Assembly: GCF_000375545.1 (NCBI RefSeq)
Contig: NZ_AQXF01000003.1
Coordinates: forward strand, 266,595-330,594
Direction: 5' to 3'
DNA length: 64,000 bases
Origin: Kordiimonas gwangyangensis DSM 19435 = JCM 12864
GTDB taxonomy: Bacteria; Pseudomonadota; Alphaproteobacteria; Sphingomonadales; Kordiimonadaceae
Shown: positions 1-6,928 of the stretch, in pieces
Numbering within the stretch: the stretch's first letter is position 1
Layout: every line of letters begins with the position of its first letter
Notes under the pieces: model-generated
What the model was told of the DNA's origin: nothing
What the model saw: the letters and a program-made list of their open reading frames with translations, nothing else
The model's database searches: none
Made by a program: the position numbers and the translations under genes

Positions 1-357
1 CAGCAGCATCAGGTTCAGGGTGTTGCCATGCTGGCGTGTGAACACCACATGGCGACCGTCCGGCGACCAGTCGGGCTGATAGTCATAACCTGCACCCGCC
101 GTCAGTTCATATACCGTGTCATCACCTATTGCTTGCCGCCACAGGCTACCCTGCATGCTGTAGATGACAGACTTGCCATCCGGGCTGAAGGTGGCGGCAG
201 AAGGGCCACTGGTCAGCTGCGGCATATACATTTCGCGCCAGTAATAGGTGTGCGGATGTTTCACCTGCTCCAGCACCGGGATGCGTGTGGGGTGTTCCGC
301 ACCAAGGGCCGGTTGTGCAGCCGCTGCGACCAGTATTCCCATGAGTGCATATTTCAT
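1..357 (-). CDS. TolB-like beta-propeller protein (3' part outside window)
   Basis: Partial gene: the first 119 codons are visible and the frame is still open at base 1. The N-terminus is a signal peptide (MKYALMGILVAAAAQPALGA), so the product is exported. Two blades of a PD40/TolB-type propeller follow, marked by FSPDGKSVIYSM and WSPDGRHVVFTR. Such N-terminal propellers often precede an amidohydrolase or prolyl-oligopeptidase domain, which cannot be checked because the gene runs off the window. It starts 2 nt after the stop of the GNAT gene, so it is probably the third gene of the leftward BKACE-GNAT operon. The propeller fold is well supported; the enzymatic identity is unknown. Confidence 0.75.
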   Translation of the reverse strand, partial: MKYALMGILVAAAAQPALGAEHPTRIPVLEQVKHPHTYYWREMYMPQLTSGPSAATFSPDGKSVIYSMQGSLWRQAIGDDTVYELTAGAGYDYQPDWSPDGRHVVFTRQHGNTLNLMLL

Positions 358-359
358 TG

Positions 360-836
360 TCAGCTGTCCCCCATTGCCTCGAAGGCGTCGCCTTCAAGCA
401 CCATCATTTTTTCATGAGCCGCGTGGCGGAAACCAAGCTGGTCGTAAAAACCGGTCCCGCCTTCATTGTCTGCGTGCACGCTGAGGCGCAGGTAGACCGC
501 GCCACGCTTTGATGCCTCGGTCACTGCTGCCGCAATAAGCTTGCGGCCAAGGCCGGTACCACGCGCGGTACTCGCGACATAAATGTCCTGCACGTAAAGG
601 CCGGGACGGCCGCGCCACGTTGAGAACTCATAGAAAAACAGGATCATGCCGAGGGGTGTGTCGCCGTCGAAGGCGAGGAGCACATGGAAGGCGGGCTCAT
701 CGCCAAAGCCATACTTCATGATGGCGTCAGCGCTACCCCGGTAGTCAGACGCCTGACCGAGGTCGTGCGCCATCGCCACCAGCATCTGCTGGATTAGCGC
801 TGCATCTCCCCTCACTGCCGCCCTGATATCGATCAT
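360..836 (-). CDS. GNAT-family N-acetyltransferase
   Basis: 158-aa single-domain GNAT protein. It begins MIDIRAAVRGDAALI, typical of the family's first strand and helix. The acetyl-CoA pyrophosphate loop is visible as ARGTGLGRKL (motif A, R/Q-x-x-G-x-G/A), preceded by the strand LYVQDIYV and followed by NEGGTGFYDQLGF (motif B, with the Tyr often used as general acid). The substrate cannot be read from the sequence; small amines or amino acids are usual. The start codon lies 3 nt after the BKACE stop and the stop is 2 nt before the propeller gene, so all three are very likely co-transcribed. With an acetylpolyamine-type deacetylase in the divergent operon, an amine substrate is plausible but inferred. 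Confidence 0.88.
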   Translation of the reverse strand: MIDIRAAVRGDAALIQQMLVAMAHDLGQASDYRGSADAIMKYGFGDEPAFHVLLAFDGDTPLGMILFFYEFSTWRGRPGLYVQDIYVASTARGTGLGRKLIAAAVTEASKRGAVYLRLSVHADNEGGTGFYDQLGFRHAAHEKMMVLEGDAFEAMGDS

Positions 837-839
837 GTT

Positions 840-1775
840 CTATAGCGCCATATTCACTGCACCCCTACCTTTAAGACACAGCATGCGCCGTGCCTCCTCA
901 GGTGTGGCAACAGAATGTCCCATTTCCTCAATGATTGTTCTGATCTTTTTTACCTGCTCGGCATTACTGGTGGCGAGCCTGCCGGGCGGGATGGTAAGAC
1001 TGTCTTCAAGCCCCACCCGCACATTGCCGCCCAGGATCACGCCCATGGTCGCGAGCTCGATCTGGTGCCGGCCCGCTGCGAGCACGGAAAACTGGTAATT
1101 GTCGCCCAGCAGGCGATCCGCACAGGATTTCATCGCGAGCAGATTTTCAGGGGACGCACCAATCCCGCCCATCACGCCAAGCACAAATTGTACATAGAGC
1201 GGTGCTTTCACCAGACCCTGCCTCAGGTAATAGGCGAGGGTTTCGATATGCCCCATGTCGTAACACTCAAACTCGAAGCGCGCACCGGCGCCGTCACCCA
1301 AATCAGCGAGGATGTTTTCAATGTCCTGATAGGTGTTGGTGAACATGGTGTGGCGCGTTGCATCCAGAAGCTGCGGCTCCCACTCATGTTGCCAATTCTC
1401 ATATTTGCGTTTGAGCGTGAAGATGCCGAAATTCATTGAGCCCATGTTGAGGGAGCACATTTCCGGCTTCATGGCGCGCGCGGGCGCAAGCCGGGTCTCA
1501 AGCGACATGAGCGAACTGCCACCGGTTGAGATATTCAGTACCGCATCACAGGAGTCATTGATCACCGGAATGAAGGCACGAAAATGGTCCGGGTCAGCAC
1601 TCGGGCGGCCATCCTCGGGCACACGGGCATGCAAATGAATGATGGCGGCACCGGCTTCCGCCGCTTCGATCGAAGACTGTGCGATCTCTGCCGGCGTTAC
1701 CGGCAGGTGCGGCGACATCGTCGGCGTGTAGATGGAGCCAGTTACCGCACAGGTGATGATGATTTTTCTGCTCAC
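840..1775 (-). CDS. BKACE / 3-keto-5-aminohexanoate cleavage enzyme family (DUF849)
   Basis: 311-aa TIM-barrel protein of the beta-keto acid cleavage enzyme family. These enzymes condense a beta-keto acid with acetyl-CoA to give acetoacetate and a new CoA ester, with Zn held by an HxH pair. Family motifs are clear: IITCAVTGS at the N-terminus, IIHLHARVPEDG (HxH), LNISTGGSS, and VQFVLGVMGG. I chose the GTG at 1775 because GAGGGGG lies about 7 nt upstream and the family starts at (M)SRKIIITCAVTG; a longer reading from 1817 has no such support. It heads the leftward operon and diverges from a LysR gene, the likely regulator. The exact keto acid is unknown; the aminotransferase next door could generate it. 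Confidence 0.9.
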   Translation of the reverse strand: MSRKIIITCAVTGSIYTPTMSPHLPVTPAEIAQSSIEAAEAGAAIIHLHARVPEDGRPSADPDHFRAFIPVINDSCDAVLNISTGGSSLMSLETRLAPARAMKPEMCSLNMGSMNFGIFTLKRKYENWQHEWEPQLLDATRHTMFTNTYQDIENILADLGDGAGARFEFECYDMGHIETLAYYLRQGLVKAPLYVQFVLGVMGGIGASPENLLAMKSCADRLLGDNYQFSVLAAGRHQIELATMGVILGGNVRVGLEDSLTIPPGRLATSNAEQVKKIRTIIEEMGHSVATPEEARRMLCLKGRGAVNMAL

Positions 1776-1835
1776 GCACGCCCCCTCGGATAAATTGCCC
1801 TTGATCATCGGCAACAAACATCTATCATTTGGTTA

Positions 1836-1848
1836 TGTTATTTTAACA
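1836..1848. promoter_or_regulatory. Candidate LysR operator in divergent promoter region
   Basis: TGTTATTTTAACA is an inverted repeat (TGTTA-N3-TAACA) in the AT-rich gap between the divergent BKACE and LysR genes. It fits the T-N11-A form of LysR-type boxes (T1836, A1848). Binding is inferred from position and symmetry only. Confidence 0.4.
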
Positions 1849-1878
1849 AAGTCAAACATAGTTTTAATGAATGTAAAC

Positions 1879-2889
1879 ATGGCTGAAAAGCATGAAACAT
1901 CGTCGGGTGAAACGGGCACGTTGCCGCAAGGTGTAAGCTGGTCGATGGACTGGAACCTGTTGCGCACGTTCGTTGTGATTGCCGAAGAAAACAGTATCAC
2001 GGGAGCGGCGCGCTTTCTGGGGCTGAAGCAGCCGACGGTGAGCAACGCGCTCAAGCGGCTTGAGACCTTGCTGGGTGTCCAACTCGCGGCACGCGACCCA
2101 CGCAATTTCGCCCTCACGCGGCACGGCAAGGCGCTTTATAAGGAATGCAGGGAGATTTTTGGGTCCGTTGACCGGCTGCCCAACCTTCTCGCGGGCACAA
2201 GTGATGCGATTGAGGGCCATGTGAACCTCTGTATGGCAAGCCATGTGGTTACACCACTCCTTGACGCTGCCCTTTCAGAGTTTCACGCAGCAAATCCGAT
2301 GACGTCGTTCTCGATTTCGGTGCTCAGCAGTCGGGATGTGGTTGAGCGGGTGCTCTCAAAACAGGCGAGCTTTGGTGTCTGCCTTATGCGTCAGCCCGAG
2401 CCTGAACTGAGAAGCAAATTGTTCTACCGCGAACATTTCGGCCTTTTCTGTGGGCCGACACACCCGCTTTATGGGAGGGAAGGTCTAACGCTTGAGGATT
2501 TGCGCGTCTATGAGCGCGTGACTTTCTCGACCGATAACCTGGGCGATGTGCTGCACCCGGTTGCCGCACTTCGCGCGCAGGCACAACTGAGTGACAAGCT
2601 GGCAGGTGATAGCAACAACCTTGAAGAAGTACGCCGCATGATCATGGCGGGCCTAGGCATCGGGCCGCTGCCCATTCACGTGGTGGAGCGCGATATTGCG
2701 ACGGGCCGTATTTGGCAGCTCCCGCCCTATGACCATACGCCGCTTGTGGATATTTTCCTGATCAGCCATCCACGCGCGAACCTGAACGCGGCAGAGGCCG
2801 CTTTCCTTGCCAAATTGACCAACCTGATTTCCGCAACCCCGCTTGAGGCCCGTACCTATGGTGCCGTGCCTGCGACATTGGAAGCATGA
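1879..2889 (+). CDS. LysR-family transcriptional regulator
   Basis: 336 aa if started at ATG 1879. The winged helix-turn-helix begins at MDWNLLRTFVVIAEENS and contains the recognition region AARFLGLKQPTVSNALKRLE. The rest is a periplasmic-binding-protein-like effector domain (IEGHVNLCMASHVVTPLL onward). The frame is open back to 1732 and other starts exist at 1867 and 1945; none has a strong ribosome site, so the N-terminus is uncertain by about 20 residues. The 3' end overlaps the aminotransferase start by 4 nt (ATGA), so the regulator is translated with the rightward pathway genes, and it diverges from the BKACE operon. It probably controls both arms, sensing a pathway intermediate. Confidence 0.9.
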   Translation: MAEKHETSSGETGTLPQGVSWSMDWNLLRTFVVIAEENSITGAARFLGLKQPTVSNALKRLETLLGVQLAARDPRNFALTRHGKALYKECREIFGSVDRLPNLLAGTSDAIEGHVNLCMASHVVTPLLDAALSEFHAANPMTSFSISVLSSRDVVERVLSKQASFGVCLMRQPEPELRSKLFYREHFGLFCGPTHPLYGREGLTLEDLRVYERVTFSTDNLGDVLHPVAALRAQAQLSDKLAGDSNNLEEVRRMIMAGLGIGPLPIHVVERDIATGRIWQLPPYDHTPLVDIFLISHPRANLNAAEAAFLAKLTNLISATPLEARTYGAVPATLEA

Positions 2890-4220
2890 CCATGAGCAAG
2901 TCTCATCTCTTTTACCAAACCCGCCTGCGCCGCCCACTTCTGGACCGGGCCGATGGTGTTTACATGTGGGATACCCACGGCAAACGCTATCTTGACGGCT
3001 CCTCCGGCGCGATGGTGTCGAACATCGGGCATTCTAACCCCCATGTGCTGGCAGCCATGCAGGCACAAATGGCGAAGTCCACCTTCGGTTACCGCCTGCA
3101 TTTCGAGACTGAAACCGCAGAGAACCTGGCAGCCCGTGTCGCAGAATTAAGCCCGGAAGGGCATGAGAAGGTTTTCTTTGTCTCTGGCGGCTCTGAGGCA
3201 GTTGAAAGCGCCATCAAACTTGCGCGGCAATATGCCGTGGCAAAAGGTGAGGGCAAACGCTGGCAGATCATCTCCCGCAGTCCGTCCTATCATGGCTCCA
3301 CGCTTGGGGCACTTGCGCTCACGAGCTATGCGCCGCTCAACGGGCCTTTCACGCCGCTCTATAAGGCCATGCCCAAGATACCGGCGCCGCGCTGTTATCT
3401 GGACCGGGACAACCTCTCAGACGAGGAGCGCGGCATCCGTTACGCCGACATGCTGCGTGACAAGATTTTGGAGTGTGGGCCGGAGAGCGTGCTTGCTTTC
3501 ATCATGGAACCCATTGGCGGCGCTTCAACCGGCGCTCTTGTGGCGCCGGACAGCTATTATGGCCGGGTGCGCGAAATCTGTGACGAGTTTGGCATTCTGC
3601 TGATTTACGACGAGGTCATGACCGGAGTGGGGCGCACGGGCACTTTCCTTGCCGCTGAACACTGGAATATCAACCCTGATATCGTCGCGCTCTCAAAAGG
3701 TTTTGGTGCGGGCTATGTGCCGTTGGGCGCCGTTACAGCCAAAGACCCGATCGTGGAAGCTGTGCTTGATGACGGCGGTTTCCAGCACGGTCACACCTAT
3801 GCAGGCAACCCTATCGCCTGCGCCGCCGGTCTAGCCGTGCTTGAGGAGATCGAGCGGCAGGGGCTGATGGAGAACGCCACCGACAAGGGCAATAAGCTGA
3901 AGGCAGGCATGGAAGCCATGATGGCCGACTTCCCCATCATTGGTGATGTGCGCGGCAAGGGGCTGCTGCTTGCGTTTGAGTTGGTGGCGGACCGAGCCAC
4001 GATGAGGCCGCTACCCAAGGAAATGAATGCGTTTTTGCGCCTGAGCGATATTGCATACGAGAAGGGGCTGATCATCTATCCGCGCCGCACACGTGAGGGG
4101 GTAGAGGGTGACCATTTCCTCGTATGCCCGCCGATGATCGCGACTGATGAGCATATCGATGAAATTCTCACCACGCTGCACGCCAGCTTGACGGCATTTG
4201 TGCGTGAAAAAGGCCTTTAG
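2886..4220 (+). CDS. Class III (omega) aminotransferase, PLP-dependent
   Basis: 444-aa fold-type I aminotransferase of the omega-amino acid/beta-alanine:pyruvate/adenosylmethionine-8-amino-7-oxononanoate group. Visible landmarks are the PLP-phosphate loop VSGGSEAVESAIKLARQY, the aromatic-His motif SYHGSTLGAL, the cofactor Asp in LLIYDEVMTGVGRTG, the Schiff-base Lys in ALSKGFGAGYVPLGAV, and HGHTYAGNPIACAA. Length is standard. It overlaps the LysR gene by 4 nt and is followed 8 nt later by the deacetylase gene, so the three form one operon. A role in transaminating a terminal amine (polyamine, GABA-like or beta-amino acid) is inferred from family and neighbours; the substrate is not determined by sequence. 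Confidence 0.92.
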   Translation: MTMSKSHLFYQTRLRRPLLDRADGVYMWDTHGKRYLDGSSGAMVSNIGHSNPHVLAAMQAQMAKSTFGYRLHFETETAENLAARVAELSPEGHEKVFFVSGGSEAVESAIKLARQYAVAKGEGKRWQIISRSPSYHGSTLGALALTSYAPLNGPFTPLYKAMPKIPAPRCYLDRDNLSDEERGIRYADMLRDKILECGPESVLAFIMEPIGGASTGALVAPDSYYGRVREICDEFGILLIYDEVMTGVGRTGTFLAAEHWNINPDIVALSKGFGAGYVPLGAVTAKDPIVEAVLDDGGFQHGHTYAGNPIACAAGLAVLEEIERQGLMENATDKGNKLKAGMEAMMADFPIIGDVRGKGLLLAFELVADRATMRPLPKEMNAFLRLSDIAYEKGLIIYPRRTREGVEGDHFLVCPPMIATDEHIDEILTTLHASLTAFVREKGL

Positions 4221-4228
4221 GGAGCCCG

Positions 4229-5257
4229 ATGATGAAAGCATTTTATTCCACAAAGCAGGCCACGCACTTCCCAGAGCATTTTCTGGTAAACGGTGTGTTC
4301 CAGCCGAACCCTGAGCACCCAGACCGGCTTGCCCGCCTTGCGGAAGGTGCAAGCGCTGCTGGCCTTGACGTCGCTGAGCCACGTAACCACGGCATGGGGC
4401 CAATCGCCAAGGTGCACACACCTGAATATCTCGCGTTCCTCAAGGGCGCCTACAAACGCTGGAGTTATATCGATGGCGCTTCGCCTGCTGTTGTGCCAGA
4501 CATCCGCCCAGTTGCGCGCGACGGCAAATACCCGGCATCCGTGGTGGCACAGGCTGGCTATCATATGTCAGATGCGTCAAGCCCCATCACAGGGGATACC
4601 TGGGACAGCATTTGCTGGAGCGCATGGTCGGCGGTGGAAGCCGCTGAAGCTGTGTTGGCAGGTGACCAGATGGCCTATGCGCTATGCCGCCCGCCGGGGC
4701 ATCACGCTGCCGCTGATATCGCAGGTGGCTTCTGTTATTTCAACAACAGTGGCATCGCCGCCACCCACCTACAAAGCCGTTTCCCACGCGTCGCCATTCT
4801 GGATGTGGACCTGCACCACGGCAACGGCACGCAGCAGATTTTCTATCGCCGCAGTGATGTGCTGACCGTTTCCATTCACGCCGACCCAGAACGTTTTTAT
4901 CCCTTCTTCTGGGGCCACGCGAATGAGCGGGGTGAGGGTGAGGGGCTTGGTTATAACCTCAATATTCCGTTGCCGCGTCAGACCGGGGATGTGGACTATT
5001 TGAAAGCCCTCAAGGTCGCGCTCGACCGGGTTGAGGCTTTCGCGCCGGACGCGCTTGTTGTGGCGCTCGGCATCGATGCATCCATAGATGACCCATTTGG
5101 TGGGCTCGCCGTGACACCGGATGGTTTTAGATCTATTGGTGCTGCCATTGCAGATCGAGCCAAATGCCCGACCGTCATTGTGCAGGAAGGCGGCTATCTG
5201 AGCGAAACACTGGGCCTGAACCTCACGCGGTTTCTTGATGGTATGCGCGGCGCCTAG
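4229..5257 (+). CDS. HDAC-fold deacetylase, acetylpolyamine amidohydrolase-like
   Basis: 342-aa arginase/deacetylase-fold Zn hydrolase, close to the roughly 340 aa of bacterial acetylpolyamine amidohydrolases. Conserved elements: HPDRLARLAEG, the catalytic His pair in RPPGHHAAADIAGGFCYFNN, the Zn-ligand segment ILDVDLHHGNGTQQIF, the second ligand region ALGIDASIDDPFGG, and the tyrosine loop QEGGYLSETLG. It should remove acetyl or related acyl groups from a small amine. The ribosome site GGGAG lies just before two adjacent ATGs; 4229 was taken. It is the last gene of the LysR-aminotransferase operon and is followed by a strong hairpin. A combined deacetylation-then-transamination route is an inference from adjacency. 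Confidence 0.88.
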   Translation: MMKAFYSTKQATHFPEHFLVNGVFQPNPEHPDRLARLAEGASAAGLDVAEPRNHGMGPIAKVHTPEYLAFLKGAYKRWSYIDGASPAVVPDIRPVARDGKYPASVVAQAGYHMSDASSPITGDTWDSICWSAWSAVEAAEAVLAGDQMAYALCRPPGHHAAADIAGGFCYFNNSGIAATHLQSRFPRVAILDVDLHHGNGTQQIFYRRSDVLTVSIHADPERFYPFFWGHANERGEGEGLGYNLNIPLPRQTGDVDYLKALKVALDRVEAFAPDALVVALGIDASIDDPFGGLAVTPDGFRSIGAAIADRAKCPTVIVQEGGYLSETLGLNLTRFLDGMRGA

Positions 5258-5277
5258 TGGGGCGAGGCAGAATGAAA

Positions 5278-5300
5278 TCGGGCGGCTAAGCGCCGCCCGA
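5278..5300. terminator. Hairpin terminator between convergent genes
   Basis: Perfect 9-bp stem TCGGGCGGC / GCCGCCCGA with loop TAAGC, between the stops of the convergent deacetylase and serine-hydrolase genes. The U-tract is weak on both sides, but the position suits a shared bidirectional terminator. Confidence 0.7.
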
Positions 5301-5319
5301 GTTGTCTCTGGTCCCTATT

Positions 5320-6606
5320 CTACGCCGCGACCTTGCGCCGCTTATAGGCGCGGATAAACATCCAGATCGCGCCAATCAGGATGACCGCCCAACCGGCGAG
5401 CAGGGACATGATCATGCTGCCTGCCGCGACCGTCTGGTCGATAAAGTCTACCTTGCCGGTTTTCCAGAATACCCATTCACCAGCCACGTTGGAGGCGAGC
5501 AGGGCATTACCTGTTTCAAGCACGATGATGCCGTCCCCGGTTTCAGGGTTGATGCGCGCGGCGGTGTTGATGGCGGGTTCATTGTTGCCGTCGTGTCCGA
5601 TGATATGGCCGCCAGTGCCGTTCGGGGCATAGAGCATTGCGCCGAGGCCCCAGATATCGAGCCCCAGTGAAGAAGCGTGCGGTTCATATGTCTCCGCGAC
5701 GGTTTCTGGTTTGAGTACACCGCGGCCAACGCTTTCACCATTGCTGCCCGGATATTGTGCGGCGAGGAATTTGCTCATGTCGTTTGCGCTGGTGTAAAGG
5801 GAGGCTGCTGCCAGTGCGGTATAGCGCGGCATGGCCGTCTCTTCACCCGCCGTGTTATAAATCGTGGCAATGTTCCCGACGTCCCCGTCATCAACAAGGA
5901 AGGTGGAGCGGGTCATGCCAAGGGGTGCGAACACCTGTTCCGTCATGAAATCATTGAAGGATTGGCCGGACACTTCCTCGATAAGTAGCTGCAGGAGCGT
6001 GTAGCCGCCACCTGAATAGCGCCATTCGGTGCCCGGTTCGATACCAACACGAACGACACCTTCTTTACCCGGGGAAGCGTCTGCGGCTTTCGTGAGCGAT
6101 TCCGTGAGCGGCTGCACGGGTTTGCCTGGCGCGAACCCGGCATAGCCGAGGCCATCCGTCAGACCCGCGGTGTGGCTCAGAAGCCTGCGCACCGTCACGC
6201 CATTGTTGTCAAAGTCGCCTTCCGGCAATTGCCAACGGGTGAGGTAACCGGATACTGGGGCGTCAAGGTCAAGCTTGCCCTGGTCAACAAGCCGCATTAC
6301 CCCCCAGGAGGTAACCCATTTGCTGAGTGATGCGACCTGGAAAAGGGTGTCACCGTCTACAGCTGTGCCCGCCGATGTGTAGTGCTGCACAAATGGTTTG
6401 CCGTCCTTCATGAGGATGAAAGCTGCGTTGCCATTACTTTCGCGGTCGATCAGTGATACGGCGGCATCAGCGAAGGCTTTATCGTCCGGCGTATCCACAA
6501 GCGGTTCACGCAGCCAGCCGTTTTCCGTATTCATCAGCACCAGAAATCCCCAGCTGCCTGCCAGCAAAACTGCGCCCGCAGCTATCCCCATCACTCGTTT
6601 AAACAT
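5320..6606 (-). CDS. Class C beta-lactamase-fold serine hydrolase, membrane anchored
   Basis: 428 aa. An N-terminal hydrophobic segment (GIAAGAVLLAGSWGFLVLM) acts as signal/anchor and a C-terminal TM helix (AGWAVILIGAIWMFI) ends in a basic tail. The catalytic domain has S-x-x-K as SLSK within FQVASLSKWV, the Tyr motif as YSGGGY, and an HDG triad (IGHDGNN) in place of KTG, as in EstB-type esterases and PBP-like hydrolases rather than true AmpC. Likely a periplasm-facing esterase or peptidase; no evidence for antibiotic resistance. GGGGAAA upstream supports ATG 6606. It is a single gene, convergent with the deacetylase operon and divergent from the hydantoin cluster. Confidence 0.88.
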   Translation of the reverse strand: MFKRVMGIAAGAVLLAGSWGFLVLMNTENGWLREPLVDTPDDKAFADAAVSLIDRESNGNAAFILMKDGKPFVQHYTSAGTAVDGDTLFQVASLSKWVTSWGVMRLVDQGKLDLDAPVSGYLTRWQLPEGDFDNNGVTVRRLLSHTAGLTDGLGYAGFAPGKPVQPLTESLTKAADASPGKEGVVRVGIEPGTEWRYSGGGYTLLQLLIEEVSGQSFNDFMTEQVFAPLGMTRSTFLVDDGDVGNIATIYNTAGEETAMPRYTALAAASLYTSANDMSKFLAAQYPGSNGESVGRGVLKPETVAETYEPHASSLGLDIWGLGAMLYAPNGTGGHIIGHDGNNEPAINTAARINPETGDGIIVLETGNALLASNVAGEWVFWKTGKVDFIDQTVAAGSMIMSLLAGWAVILIGAIWMFIRAYKRRKVAA

Positions 6607-6762
6607 TCAATTTTCCCCAGTTTGGAATTGTTTTTATGCAAGTATCTCCTCGCATTCGCGCATATGGGAATAATTGCCCATGCTTTCCAGTTATTTAATG
6701 AATCACGAAACCGCGATGGGTTACTGTCTTTTGTCTCTCCGATAGCGTCATGCTCTGAAATA

Positions 6763-6778
6763 CTACCAAAATTGGTAG
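6763..6778. promoter_or_regulatory. 7-2-7 inverted repeat, copy 1 (candidate MalT-like/LuxR operator)
   Basis: CTACCAAAATTGGTAG: 7-bp arms CTACCAA/TTGGTAG around a 2-bp AA centre. An identical 16-mer sits at 15787-15802, upstream of the cluster's own LuxR-type regulator. NarL/FixJ-class helix-turn-helix domains are known to use 7-2-7 inverted repeats. It is about 150 bp before the hydantoinase start. Confidence 0.7.
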
Positions 6779-6783
6779 GTCTC

Positions 6784-6806
6784 AAAAAAAGTGCGTAAAA
6801 ACGCAC
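6784..6806 (-). terminator. Leftward intrinsic-terminator-like hairpin without an upstream gene
   Basis: On the minus strand a 6-bp stem GTGCGT/ACGCAC with a TTTT loop is followed directly by seven T (A7 at 6784-6790 on the plus strand). No minus-strand gene is known upstream of it, so it may end a small RNA or block leftward transcription leaving the hydantoin promoter. Confidence 0.5.
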
Positions 6807-6928
6807 CCCACCAATTTAATCGGGAAACCTACCGACCTGCCGCATTGCGGAATTATGACATTGCGCCCCAACCTTAAGTGGCGCGGCACCTGCTGCGCCC
6901 TGTTTGGAATTTGAGAGGGGTGTTCTGT

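Larger units (their letters stand above)
6607..6928. other. Divergent intergenic region upstream of the hydantoin cluster
   Basis: 322 nt without a recognisable coding sequence, between the leftward serine hydrolase and the rightward hydantoinase gene. It holds a 16-bp 7-2-7 inverted repeat (6763-6778) and a leftward-reading intrinsic-terminator-like hairpin (6784-6806), listed separately. The stretch 6810-6837 also carries degenerate ACCAATT and CCTACC elements resembling half-sites. No clear sigma-70 promoter could be assigned with confidence. Confidence 0.7.

Noticed and set aside
5320-6606. Possible beta-lactam resistance gene
   Set aside because: Motifs (SLSK, YSG, HDG) and the terminal membrane anchor fit EstB/PBP-like hydrolases; KTG and YxN of AmpC are absent.
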